From contig CAJTME010000003.1 of assembly GCA_910577315.1 (NCBI GenBank), positions 62,001 through 126,000 of the forward strand: 64,000 bases of DNA, given 5' to 3'. Origin of the DNA: an uncultured Muribaculaceae bacterium. Lineage in GTDB: Bacteria; Bacteroidota; Bacteroidia; Bacteroidales; Muribaculaceae. The position numbers were made by a program, and so were the translations under genes. Shown piece after piece: positions 31,426 through 40,358 of this stretch. The notes beneath the pieces were generated by a model. It was not told the origin of the DNA. It made no database searches and saw only the letters and a list, made by a program, of their open reading frames with translations. Each line of letters begins with the position of its first letter. Within the stretch, counting starts at the first letter, position 1.

Positions 31426-32760
31426 TTATTTGAAATCGTCTTCCGAGAAAGATATGTTGAATTTGCCGTCGTTGTCGGGAGAGGCTTTGGACGGAGCCGA
31501 GGCCGGAGCGGTCGACGGTGCGGCGGGAGTGACGTTGAGGCGTTTGTCGCGGGCAAAAGTCGGCGATTTTTCAAAGCTGTCGATAGCCGAGTCGTCATCG
31601 AGCTGTTCGGGACGCAGCAGGATGTAGTTCTGAGTTTCCTTGTCACGCTCGATTTTCTCAATCTTCTCCTCACCGTAGAACTTTCCGATACGGGCGCGGT
31701 CAACGGCCTGGTCAAGCGGAGCGTCGGGCGTGTCGGCCTTGATGATGTTCTTGCCCTCCTCGTCGATGGTTACGTCGAAACCCGAGGCGAGGATGGTGAA
31801 CTTCACTTTGTCGCCGAGCGATTCATCGTAGGTGATACCCCAGATTACGTCCACGTCCTGTTCGACGCGGTTGATGAAGTCGTTGAGTTCCTTGGCCTCC
31901 GAAGCCTTGAACTTGACATTGGCGGTGCGTGAGTAGTAGAGGTTGAAGAGTATGCGCTTGGAGGTGAGCACGTCGGTGTGGCGCAGCAGCGGCGAATGGA
32001 GGGCGTCCTGAATGGCCTTCTGCACTCGGTTCTCGCCCTCGCCGTAACCAACGGCGATAATTGCGGTGCCGCCTTCGCGCAGGGTGGTGTCGACGTCGTT
32101 GAAGTCAAGGTTGATGTAGCCGTTGCGGGTCACAATCTCGGCAATGGAGCTTGCGGCGGTGGACAGCACGTCATCGGCCTTGGCGAAAGCGAGCTCGAAC
32201 TCGAAGTCGGGATAAATCTCGACGAGACGCTCGTTGTTGACAATCATCATCGCATCGACGTACTTGCTCATCTCGTCGGCTCCTTCGATTGCTTTCTGGA
32301 TTTTGCGCATGCCCTCAAACACGAAGGGGATGGTCACGATGCCGATGGTGAGCAGTCCGCGTTCCTTTGCGATGCGCGCGACGACAGGTGCAGCGCCGGT
32401 ACCGGTGCCGCCGCCCATGCCGGCGGTGACGAACACCATGTCGGTCTCGTCGGTGAAAAGGTTCTCGATGTCGGCGGCGTTTTCCTCGGCTGCGGCGCGG
32501 GCGCGTTCGGGCTTATTGCCGGCTCCGCGTCCGCGGGTGGTCTGGCGGCCGATGAGCACTTTTGTAGCTACCGGCGAGGCATTGAGGGCCATCTGGTCGG
32601 TATTCACCACCACAAACGAGACATGCTCGATGTTCTGGCGGTACATGTGGTTGATGGCGTTGTTGCCGCCGCCTCCCACACCGATGGCGATGATGCGGTT
32701 GGGCTCCTGCTCGGAGGGGGTGTTATATTTGTCGAGATATTGGGAATCTTCGGGTGCCAT
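31426..32760 (-). CDS. ftsZ: Cell division protein FtsZ
   Basis: 444 residues. The GTPase core (about 20-330) has IGVGGGGNNAINHM and the tubulin signature GMGGGTGTGAAPVVA, plus the NLDFNDVDTTL T7-loop region (the usual NxDFxD) needed to activate GTP hydrolysis in the next subunit. A long variable tail rich in Ala/Pro/Ser ends in FNISFSEDDFK; a canonical FtsA-binding tail motif is not obvious. FtsZ forms the division ring in the cytoplasm. It is the last classical gene of the dcw cluster, 24 bases after ftsA. Confidence 0.98.
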   Translation of the reverse strand: MAPEDSQYLDKYNTPSEQEPNRIIAIGVGGGGNNAINHMYRQNIEHVSFVVVNTDQMALNASPVATKVLIGRQTTRGRGAGNKPERARAAAEENAADIENLFTDETDMVFVTAGMGGGTGTGAAPVVARIAKERGLLTIGIVTIPFVFEGMRKIQKAIEGADEMSKYVDAMMIVNNERLVEIYPDFEFELAFAKADDVLSTAASSIAEIVTRNGYINLDFNDVDTTLREGGTAIIAVGYGEGENRVQKAIQDALHSPLLRHTDVLTSKRILFNLYYSRTANVKFKASEAKELNDFINRVEQDVDVIWGITYDESLGDKVKFTILASGFDVTIDEEGKNIIKADTPDAPLDQAVDRARIGKFYGEEKIEKIERDKETQNYILLRPEQLDDDSAIDSFEKSPTFARDKRLNVTPAAPSTAPASAPSKASPDNDGKFNISFSEDDFK

Positions 32761-32784
32761 AGTTAATCTTTGTCGTGTGTGGGG

Positions 32785-34227
32785 TTATTCATCCATTCCT
32801 TCCTCTTCCTCGCGCGGAGGGCGCAGCCAGTCGTTGAGGCTGAACTTCTTGAGGCGGGCAAGCAGCGACTTGCGCGTGGCGGCGGCGTCGGAGCCCTGGG
32901 GCGGAAGTTCGTCGGCAGCGTCAGACTCGTTCACGTTGGCCGGTTGGTCAAGGTCGTCGTCAAGCAGTCCGGGATCGTCCTCGGCCATCGGAACCCGGCG
33001 GCCATAGGCTCCCTGGGCGGTGTCGGGCCTGGGAGCGGCGGGAGCTGCAGCCGTGGCGGTCACGGCGGGGGCGGCGGCGCCTTCGGGCATGGACACACAG
33101 TTGAGGTCGGAATGGGCCGCGGCATATTTCACAAGCGAAATAACGTCGAAATGGTCAGCCGACTTGCCGGGACAGGCCATGGCAATCGAGGCATCGACCG
33201 CAGCCGGACGGACTTTAAGTTTGGTCTGGGCCTCAAGCATCTCGTTGAAACCTTGCAGACGTGCGCCGCCACCGGCTATCACAAGTCCGGCGGGGAGTTC
33301 TGAAGCCTTGAAGCCGGCATCGGCCAGGAGGTTGTTGATATTGGCTATAATCTCGCCGGCGCGGGCCGAAACGTAGTTAATCACCTCGCGCGTTTCGGCG
33401 TCGGGGGCGTTGATGTTGACGCGCTCGGCAACGGCGCGGCCTTTGGTAATCTTTATGTTTTCAGCCGTGGGAGCGGTTGTGCTGAGCCCCACGCAGAGGT
33501 CGCGGGTTATGTTGGCCGAGCCCATCGGCAAGGTGCAGGCGAGCTGGAGCGCGCCGTCGCGGAACACGGCTGTCGTGGTGGTTTCGGCGCCGAAATCGAC
33601 GAACACCACGCCAAGCTGGCGCTCGCTGTCGGTGAGGGCCATCTCGGTCTGGGCGAGCAGTCGGGTCACATAGTCGCGTGGAACGGGCTTCTGCTGCGAT
33701 TCAACGGTCACGCGGTCGAGGGCGCGGCGGTTTTCGGGCGAGCAGGTCATGATGGTGAACTCGCCCTTGAGCACGGTTCCGAAAGCACCCACCACCTTCT
33801 TCACCTCGGTGTTGTCCACGAAATAATGGCGCGGGGCTATTGCCAGCACCTCGCGGTCGGTGGCGAGATTATAGCGGGCTTCCTTGTGGAGGCGTTCGAG
33901 GGTCTGCAAGGTAATCTCCGCCTCGCCGGGCTGCTGAAGGGTTGCCTCGGCAAACGATGATGCGAGCGAACGGCCGCCGTTGGCGATGAACACCGTCGAC
34001 ACGCGGCCTGGAGCCACGCTGGGATTGTTCTCGAGGCGGCGTATGATTTCGTTGACACGCTCGGCCACCTCGCGGGCATTCTGCACGCGGCCATAGCGCA
34101 CACACTCGCCCGAGTCAACCTCCTCGACGGCGAGCACACATATCGAGGCCGTCTCGTCGACAGAAGCGACGATTCCCTTTATCCGGGACGACCCTATCTC
34201 GATAGCGACTATATATTTGGATTTCAT
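32785..34227 (-). CDS. ftsA: Cell division protein FtsA
   Basis: 480 residues. Actin-like ATPase: IEIGSSRIKGIV (phosphate 1), VFVDFGAETTTTAVF (phosphate 2) and GLVIAGGGARLQGF (adenosine loop). The body ends near residue 385 and is followed by an Ala/Pro-rich and acidic extension. It closes with a basic-aromatic stretch LLARLKKFSLNDWLRP, the expected amphipathic membrane-targeting helix. FtsA tethers FtsZ to the inner membrane. The gene starts 5 bases after ftsQ. Confidence 0.96.
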   Translation of the reverse strand: MKSKYIVAIEIGSSRIKGIVASVDETASICVLAVEEVDSGECVRYGRVQNAREVAERVNEIIRRLENNPSVAPGRVSTVFIANGGRSLASSFAEATLQQPGEAEITLQTLERLHKEARYNLATDREVLAIAPRHYFVDNTEVKKVVGAFGTVLKGEFTIMTCSPENRRALDRVTVESQQKPVPRDYVTRLLAQTEMALTDSERQLGVVFVDFGAETTTTAVFRDGALQLACTLPMGSANITRDLCVGLSTTAPTAENIKITKGRAVAERVNINAPDAETREVINYVSARAGEIIANINNLLADAGFKASELPAGLVIAGGGARLQGFNEMLEAQTKLKVRPAAVDASIAMACPGKSADHFDVISLVKYAAAHSDLNCVSMPEGAAAPAVTATAAAPAAPRPDTAQGAYGRRVPMAEDDPGLLDDDLDQPANVNESDAADELPPQGSDAAATRKSLLARLKKFSLNDWLRPPREEEEGMDE

Positions 34228-34232
34228 AAAGA

Positions 34233-35120
34233 TTAGATTTTTTTCGGAGATTTCCCGGAACCGGAGGATGAACCGGATGATTCGGAGTTTTCGGTGTGGA
34301 GAGGAGAAATCATCGTGTCGGTGTCGTCGATGTCGTCAAATTCCTCGACCACGGCGGCGAGCGATGTGGTGGCCAAAGCCTTGTCGCGGCGGGTTGCAAC
34401 CACCTGTCCGCGCCATTTAACGGCGATGGTGTCGTATGTTTCCCACCCGCGCACAGGCATCACCTGACGGTAAAACTCGCGGAGGCGGGTGAACTTATTG
34501 TCAACATCCGAAGTGTCGCCAAAGTTTACGACATGGCCGCGGATTGTCGGCACGATGATTATATCGCCGTTGCGGGCCTGCTTGACGGTGGACACCAGCG
34601 CGTCAAGCTCGGGATGCGAGGCGATGTGGTGGAGCAGGGGCAGCAGACGGGTCGACGGACGGTCGTCGGTGAAGTTTCCGACCACCACAGGCACATCGAC
34701 ATGATAGCGCGGGTCGGCCGATATGCGTTTGCCCGTTGCGTTGATGTAGTAGGAAGTGGAGGTGTCGAAAATGCGGGCAACGGGGGTCATGGGCACCACG
34801 TCGATAAGGATTGTGCCGTTGTTGAGGAGCGATACGTTGACGTCCTCGATCTTGTCGGAACCGCGCAGGTGGGATTCCAGCAGGTTGAGGTCGACTTCCT
34901 TGCGCTTGCGCGCGGTGACCCATTGCATGATGTTGTCGCACTCCTGCGATATTTCGAGCTGTGACACGAATCCCGACCCGAGCGAGTCAGCCACCTCTAT
35001 GCGGCAACCGGTAAACCGGTCTTCCCGGGCCATGGATGCCGTGGCCGGGAGCGCGAAACAGAGGTAGCCCACCAGAATAACGGTGAGCGCGCAGGCAAGT
35101 ATGGGATAACGGTCAATCAT
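34233..35120 (-). CDS. ftsQ: Cell division protein FtsQ
   Basis: 295 residues from the ATG at 35120, which overlaps the murC stop by 8 bases and gives the expected cytoplasmic stub plus TM helix (MIDRYPILACALTVILVGYLCF). A longer ORF start at 35198 would add 26 residues of murC shadow sequence. After the TM comes a POTRA-type periplasmic domain (about 35-110) and the beta domain (IVPTIRGHVVNFGDTSDVDNKFTRLREFY). It bridges cytoplasmic and periplasmic divisome parts. The C-terminus is Ser/Gly/Lys-rich. Confidence 0.9.
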   Translation of the reverse strand: MIDRYPILACALTVILVGYLCFALPATASMAREDRFTGCRIEVADSLGSGFVSQLEISQECDNIMQWVTARKRKEVDLNLLESHLRGSDKIEDVNVSLLNNGTILIDVVPMTPVARIFDTSTSYYINATGKRISADPRYHVDVPVVVGNFTDDRPSTRLLPLLHHIASHPELDALVSTVKQARNGDIIIVPTIRGHVVNFGDTSDVDNKFTRLREFYRQVMPVRGWETYDTIAVKWRGQVVATRRDKALATTSLAAVVEEFDDIDDTDTMISPLHTENSESSGSSSGSGKSPKKI

Positions 35121-36513
35121 TCTCGTAGCTGATGGTGGAGCCGGGGTCGACGGCCATGCACAGTTCGGGAACGAGGAAACTGAGGTCGCCGGCACCAACG
35201 GTCAACAGGATGTCAAAGTTACGATTTTTCATCGTATTTACAAAATCATCTTTGGAAATCATGACTTTATCGGCCAAATTTATGCGGTCGAAGATGATTT
35301 TGGAGCTTACGCCAGGAATGGGTTCCTCCCGCGCGGGATAGATGTCGGCGAGCACGACAGCGTCGGCCATCGAGAGCGCTTCGGCAAATTCTGGGGCGAA
35401 ATCGCGCGTGCGGGTGTAGAGGTGGGGCTGGAAGGCCACGGTGAGGTGTCGGCCGGGGTAGAGCGCCCTGACCGAACTGATGGAGCTGCGCAGTTCGTCG
35501 GGATGGTGGGCGTAGTCGTCAATCACCACCTTGCCCTGCGGGCCGGGCTGGCGCATGTGAACCTGGAAACGGCGCTCGACGCCGGGGTATGATGCCACGG
35601 CGCGGCGGGCGGCCTCGAGGTCGAGCTCGCCGGTGAGCCAGCATGCGGCGAGTGCCGCGACGGCATTGTCGATGTTGATGTCGACGGGCACGCCGAGTTC
35701 GATGTCACGCAGGACACCGCCGGGATAGACGAAGTCAAACACTATGCGTCCGTCGCCACGTCGGATGTTGCCGGCGTGGAAGTCGCCTTCGTGACGCGAA
35801 TATGTGTACGTTTTCACACCCTTAGGGGGACGGGGCACCAGTTTCAGACCCGTGTGGACGAGCAGTGCGCCATCGGGACGAATCAACTCGGTGAAATGCG
35901 CGAACGATTCAAGATAGGCTTCCTCTGTACCGTAGATGTCGAGGTGGTCGGGGTCGGTAGCCGTCACCACGGCGATATATGGGCGCAGCTGATGAAAAGA
36001 ACGGTCATATTCATCGGCCTCGGCCACCGTATAGGGCGAAGTGGGCGACAGCATCAGGTTACTGTTGTAACGAAGCAGGATTCCTCCCAGGAAGGCGTTG
36101 CAACCCAGCGGCTGGGAATGAAGGATGTGGGCGGCCATCGACGATGTCGTTGTCTTTCCGTGGGTACCCGAGAAGCACAGGGCCTTCGAGCCCTCGGTGA
36201 TATGTCCCAGGGCCTTGGCACGCTTCACAAGGTTGAACCCGCCCTCGCGGAAGAATGTCATCACCTCGCTGTCGTGCGGAACGGCAGGTGTGTAGACGAC
36301 AAGGGTATCGGGCGATGGCGTGCGGAACTCAGCAGGTACGGCGGCCTCGACCGAGTCTTCATAGGATATGGCAACCCCCTCGTGGATGAGTTCGCGGGTG
36401 AGTGCCGTCGGGGTGCGGTCATAGCCGGCCACAGTCATTCCCTTCGACAGAAAGTAGCGCTCGAGAGCGGCCATTCCGATGCCGCCGGCGCCGATGAAAT
36501 ATACTCTTTTCAC
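35113..36513 (-). CDS. murC: UDP-N-acetylmuramate--L-alanine ligase
   Basis: 466 residues. A Rossmann start YFIGAGGIGMAALERYFLSKG binds UDP-MurNAc, FSGTHGKTTTSSMAAHIL is the ATP P-loop, VAEADEYDRSFHQL carries the catalytic Glu region, and VIDDYAHHPDELRSS is the C-terminal domain motif. It adds L-Ala in the first cytoplasmic step of the stem peptide. It lies 14 bases after murG and overlaps ftsQ by 8 bases. Confidence 0.97.
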   Translation of the reverse strand: MKRVYFIGAGGIGMAALERYFLSKGMTVAGYDRTPTALTRELIHEGVAISYEDSVEAAVPAEFRTPSPDTLVVYTPAVPHDSEVMTFFREGGFNLVKRAKALGHITEGSKALCFSGTHGKTTTSSMAAHILHSQPLGCNAFLGGILLRYNSNLMLSPTSPYTVAEADEYDRSFHQLRPYIAVVTATDPDHLDIYGTEEAYLESFAHFTELIRPDGALLVHTGLKLVPRPPKGVKTYTYSRHEGDFHAGNIRRGDGRIVFDFVYPGGVLRDIELGVPVDINIDNAVAALAACWLTGELDLEAARRAVASYPGVERRFQVHMRQPGPQGKVVIDDYAHHPDELRSSISSVRALYPGRHLTVAFQPHLYTRTRDFAPEFAEALSMADAVVLADIYPAREEPIPGVSSKIIFDRINLADKVMISKDDFVNTMKNRNFDILLTVGAGDLSFLVPELCMAVDPGSTISYEND

Positions 36514-36527
36514 GTTCTAATCAAGCT

Positions 36528-37634
36528 TTATAAAGTGTGGGACCTAACGATGCGCTCGGCGGCGTCGGCGATTTTCTCGTCAGAGTCGGGGAGAGCCATC
36601 TTCAAGATGTTGGCACTCAGGCGTTCGCGGGCCGGGGCGTCAGCCACAAGGGCTGAGATGGCGCCGGGCAGTTCCCGCGCGGCGTCAGCGTCGAGTATCA
36701 TTTGGGCGGCATCACGGTCGACCAGCGCGAGGGCATTTTTACGCTGATGGTCTTCGGCGACATTTGGCGACGGAACCAGGATGACCGGCTTTCCGAGCAA
36801 TTGCAGCTCGCTGATTGTGCCGGCGCCGGCACGCGCTACCACAAGGTCGGCGGCACGGTAAGCCGTGGCCATGTCGGAGATGAACGGCGTGGCCTTCACA
36901 TCCTCGCGTCCCTCCACGGCACGGCGCCCGGTTTCTTCGCCCGAGCGGCCTGTCTGCCACAGAATCTGCATCGAGCCGTCAAGCAGGGAATCAAGCCCGG
37001 CAGCCATGGATTCGTTGATGGTGCGCGCGCCCAGACTGCCGCCCACCACAAGCACCAACGGACGCTCAGGGTCAAAACCCAGGGCTTTTTTGGCCTCTTC
37101 CTGGGTCAGGGCCACGTTGAGCAACGCGGCGCGGACAGGGTTGCCGGTAAGTATCACGCGGTCTTTCGGGAAAAACTCAGCCGCTTTTTCGTAGGCGGTG
37201 CATATGGCGTCGGCATTCTTGCCGAGAAGCTTGTTGGTCACTCCGGCATAGGAGTTCTGCTCCTGAATCAGAGTGGGAACACCCGCGCGCTGGGCCGCCT
37301 TCAAAGTCGGGCCTGAGGCGTAGCCCCCCACCCCTATGGCAATCTGCGGATTGAAGTCGCGGACAATCCGCCGGGCCTTGCGCATGCTTTTCCAAAGCTT
37401 GAGGAGCACGGGAATGTTGCGCCAGGGACGCTTGCGGTCGAAGCCGGCCACCGGAAGGCCGACAATCTCAAAGCCGGCCGCCGGCACACGCTCCATCTCC
37501 ATTCGCCCGAGGGCGCCCACGAAGAGGATTTTGGCGTCGGGATTGCGGCGTTTGAGTGCGGCGGCAATGGAGAGGGCCGGGAAGATATGACCTCCCGTGC
37601 CACCGCCGCTTATGAGGATTCTGTTCAGTTTCAT
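36528..37634 (-). CDS. murG: UDP-N-acetylglucosamine--N-acetylmuramyl-(pentapeptide) pyrophosphoryl-undecaprenol N-acetylglucosamine transferase
   Basis: 368 residues of GT28 type. The N-terminal ISGGGTGGHIFPALSIA binds lipid I, GVGGYASGP and LIQEQNSYAGVTNK follow, and the C-terminal half has VVGGSLGARTINES and VVARAGAGTISELQLLGKPVILVPSPNVAEDHQRKNA, the UDP-GlcNAc site. It makes lipid II on the inner face of the membrane. It lies 20 bases after ftsW. Confidence 0.97.
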   Translation of the reverse strand: MKLNRILISGGGTGGHIFPALSIAAALKRRNPDAKILFVGALGRMEMERVPAAGFEIVGLPVAGFDRKRPWRNIPVLLKLWKSMRKARRIVRDFNPQIAIGVGGYASGPTLKAAQRAGVPTLIQEQNSYAGVTNKLLGKNADAICTAYEKAAEFFPKDRVILTGNPVRAALLNVALTQEEAKKALGFDPERPLVLVVGGSLGARTINESMAAGLDSLLDGSMQILWQTGRSGEETGRRAVEGREDVKATPFISDMATAYRAADLVVARAGAGTISELQLLGKPVILVPSPNVAEDHQRKNALALVDRDAAQMILDADAARELPGAISALVADAPARERLSANILKMALPDSDEKIADAAERIVRSHTL

Positions 37635-37654
37635 GTCAGTTTCAGTATGAGGGT

Positions 37655-38956
37655 TCAGAGTTGAGAAGGATTGTCGCTGGCGATGTTCTGCGGCAAAGTG
37701 GACAGTTCGAGCCGCTGGGTTGCCTCGTCATCGTTCTTTCGGGCCGCCCAGCGCGAGGCCGACAGCATTACGCCGAGGGCGAGCGATGTGGCGATAATCG
37801 ACGTGCCGCCCTTTGAAATCAGCGGCAGCGGCTGGCCCGACACGGGGAACACGCCCACCACGATGCAGATGTGGAACAGGGCCTGCAGACATATCACAAG
37901 GGCGCAACCGATGGTGAGCAGCGTGGGGAATGTACTCTTGTACTGCATCGCCAGGCGCCCCGCCCGGCCCAGCAGGAACAGGTAAAATATGAGCACGAAT
38001 ATGGCTATGACGGCTCCGAGCTCCTCCACTACAATGGCGTAGATATAGTCGGAAAACGCCAGGGGCAGGCGGGCAGTCTCGCGGGAATTGCCTATGCCCA
38101 CGCCGGTGAGGCCTCCGTGAGCCTGGGCGATGTAGCTGAGCTGTTCCTGCTTGTTCTCGTCGGTGATTGGGTCGGCGCTTTTGTTCAGGCGCATGTGACG
38201 TTCGATACGGGCCTTCCATGTGTGTGAGCGGTCGCTCTTTCCGGCGGTCGACACCACTTCGGTCTGGTTAATCTTCGCAAGGCGGTAGTCTTCCTCGGTG
38301 GGACCCTGGTCATGGGTTGTGGCGTATTTGAAAAGCATGGCACCGGCGCCAATCACGAGATAGGCGAGCAGCACGTAGCCGAGTTTCTTCCAGCCCACGC
38401 CGCCGACAAGCATCATCCCCATGGAGATTCCCATGAGCAGCAATGTGTTGGTCAGGCCCTGGTTGAAAAGAAGCCCGCAGCACACCAGCACCAGGAACGC
38501 CGAGAACACCACGCCGCCCGTCGAGACATCGTGGGTGCCTTTCGGGGTCTTGATCTGTGACAGACTCAGAATCCACGCCACCCCGAGCGCCGCCGCGAGT
38601 TTCAGGAACTCAGCGGGAAGCACGAGCATGCCGGCTATCCTTATTGCGCGTTTGACGCCGTTGATGTTTATGCCGACGGCAAGTACCATGGCCATCATGA
38701 CCATCGACACAATCACAAATATCGGAATCCAGTAATACAGCTTCATGAAGTGGATTCGCTGCAACCCGAGCATCACCACCAGCCCGATTGCGAGGAACGA
38801 GCCGTGACGGATTATCGGGCCATAGATGTCGTCGACCTGCACCTCCTGGCTGGAGGCGCTGAAAAGCTCGATCACCGACACAATCAGCAGTGCGATGTAC
38901 GAGCCCCATATATAGGGGTCGGTGCGGGGCTTGATAGCTTCTTTTTCCGTTGTCAT
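37655..38956 (-). CDS. ftsW: SEDS-family septal peptidoglycan glycosyltransferase FtsW
   Basis: 433 residues with about ten TM helices. The SEDS motifs are present: VGININGVKRAIRI (the usual GARRWI-like loop), LSYIAQAHGGLTGVGIGNSRE for the large periplasmic loop, and PLISKGGTSIIATSLALG near the C-terminus. It polymerises lipid II together with the class B PBP encoded in the same cluster (FtsI). A hydrophilic insertion of about 55 residues (TTHDQGPTEEDYRLAKI onward) sits in the large loop. Confidence 0.95.
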   Translation of the reverse strand: MTTEKEAIKPRTDPYIWGSYIALLIVSVIELFSASSQEVQVDDIYGPIIRHGSFLAIGLVVMLGLQRIHFMKLYYWIPIFVIVSMVMMAMVLAVGININGVKRAIRIAGMLVLPAEFLKLAAALGVAWILSLSQIKTPKGTHDVSTGGVVFSAFLVLVCCGLLFNQGLTNTLLLMGISMGMMLVGGVGWKKLGYVLLAYLVIGAGAMLFKYATTHDQGPTEEDYRLAKINQTEVVSTAGKSDRSHTWKARIERHMRLNKSADPITDENKQEQLSYIAQAHGGLTGVGIGNSRETARLPLAFSDYIYAIVVEELGAVIAIFVLIFYLFLLGRAGRLAMQYKSTFPTLLTIGCALVICLQALFHICIVVGVFPVSGQPLPLISKGGTSIIATSLALGVMLSASRWAARKNDDEATQRLELSTLPQNIASDNPSQL

Positions 38957-38985
38957 GTAGAGGAGGATTGAGAGTTATGATAATT

Positions 38986-40347
38986 TTATTTCAGTTGCTT
39001 TACCATTTCCTTGAACTGCTCGCCGCGGTCCTCATAGCTCTTGAAGAGGTCGAAGCTCGCACAGCATGGCGAGAGCAGCACGGTGTCGCCGTCCGAAGCC
39101 AGGCCGCGGCATGCCTCGACGGCATCTGCCAGAGAATGGGTATCGATGACGGGTAGCGTGGTGTTCTCGCCGAAATAAGCGGTAATCTTGGCGTTGTCCT
39201 TTCCCATCGCAACGATGGCCTTGACTTTCTCGCGCACCAGAGGCAGGATTTCCGAATAGTCATTGCCCTTGTCCTTGCCGCCGAGTATCAGCACCACGGG
39301 ACGTTTCATGGCCTCGAGGGCATACCAGGTTGAATTTACGTTGGTGGCCTTTGAGTCGTTAATCCATTCCACGCCGTTGATTGTGGCGACGGGTTCAAGA
39401 CGGTGCTCCACCCCGGCGAAGTCGCTAAGGGCCGAGCGGATGTCATCGCGGCGGATGTTGAGCAGGCAGGCGCTCAGGCCTGCCGCCATCGAGTTGTAGA
39501 TGTTGTGGAGGCCGTGCAGGGCCAGGTCGGCGCGGGGCATCGACAGCGAGCCTGCGGGAGTGTTGATTATCAGGTTGTCCTCAGCGTCAATATAGGCGGC
39601 GGTGTTCTCCTCCTGATGCTCGGCAAAGGGGAAAATCCGGGCCTCGGTGGCAATCTGCCGCAACTGGGCGCTCACCACGGGGTCATCCTGCCAGTAGATG
39701 AAGGCATCGCGCGGGGTGAGGTTCTGGAGGATGCGGAACTTGGCGTTGATATAGTTCTGCATCTTGTAGTCGTAGCGGTCGAGGTGGTCGGGCGTGATGT
39801 TGAGCAGCACGGCGATGTTGGCCTTGAACGAATACATATTGTCGAGCTGGAACGAGCTCAGCTCAATCACGTAGACGGGATGCGGGTCGCGGGCGACCTG
39901 AAGGGCGAGGCTGTTGCCGATGTTGCCGGCCAGGCCAGCGTCGACACCCGCACGGCGCAGGATGTGATAGATGAGCGAGGTGGTGGTCGTCTTGCCGTTG
40001 CTGCCGGTGATGCAGACCATCTTGGCATCGGTGTAGCGGCCCGCGAACTCGATTTCGCTTATAATGGGAATGTTTTTCTCGCGCAGGGCCTTGATGACCG
40101 GAGCGGTGTCGGGAATACCGGGGCTCTTCACCACCTCGTCGGCGGCAAGGATACGCTCCATGGTGTGCTGGCCGTGTTCGTGCGGGATGTCCTCTTTTTC
40201 GAGTGTGGCGAGATATTTGGGAGCTATCGTTCCGAAATCGCTGAGAAACACGTCCATGCCCTTGTCTTTTGCAAGAATGGCAGCGCCGACGCCGCTTTCG
40301 CCGCCGCCGAGTACCACAAGACGTTTCTTATATTGATTTTCGCTCAT
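38986..40347 (-). CDS. murD: UDP-N-acetylmuramoylalanine--D-glutamate ligase
   Basis: 453 residues. VVLGGGESGVGAAILAKDKG is the N-terminal Rossmann motif, ITGSNGKTTTTSLIYHIL the P-loop, ITPDHLDRYDYKMQNYINAKF the central-domain motif with the catalytic region, and INDSKATNVNSTWYALEAM with LILGGKDKGNDYS the C-terminal domain. It adds D-Glu to UDP-MurNAc-L-Ala in the cytoplasm. It lies 11 bases after mraY and 29 before ftsW. Confidence 0.97.
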   Translation of the reverse strand: MSENQYKKRLVVLGGGESGVGAAILAKDKGMDVFLSDFGTIAPKYLATLEKEDIPHEHGQHTMERILAADEVVKSPGIPDTAPVIKALREKNIPIISEIEFAGRYTDAKMVCITGSNGKTTTTSLIYHILRRAGVDAGLAGNIGNSLALQVARDPHPVYVIELSSFQLDNMYSFKANIAVLLNITPDHLDRYDYKMQNYINAKFRILQNLTPRDAFIYWQDDPVVSAQLRQIATEARIFPFAEHQEENTAAYIDAEDNLIINTPAGSLSMPRADLALHGLHNIYNSMAAGLSACLLNIRRDDIRSALSDFAGVEHRLEPVATINGVEWINDSKATNVNSTWYALEAMKRPVVLILGGKDKGNDYSEILPLVREKVKAIVAMGKDNAKITAYFGENTTLPVIDTHSLADAVEACRGLASDGDTVLLSPCCASFDLFKSYEDRGEQFKEMVKQLK

Positions 40348-40358
40348 TTATGTCTGAT

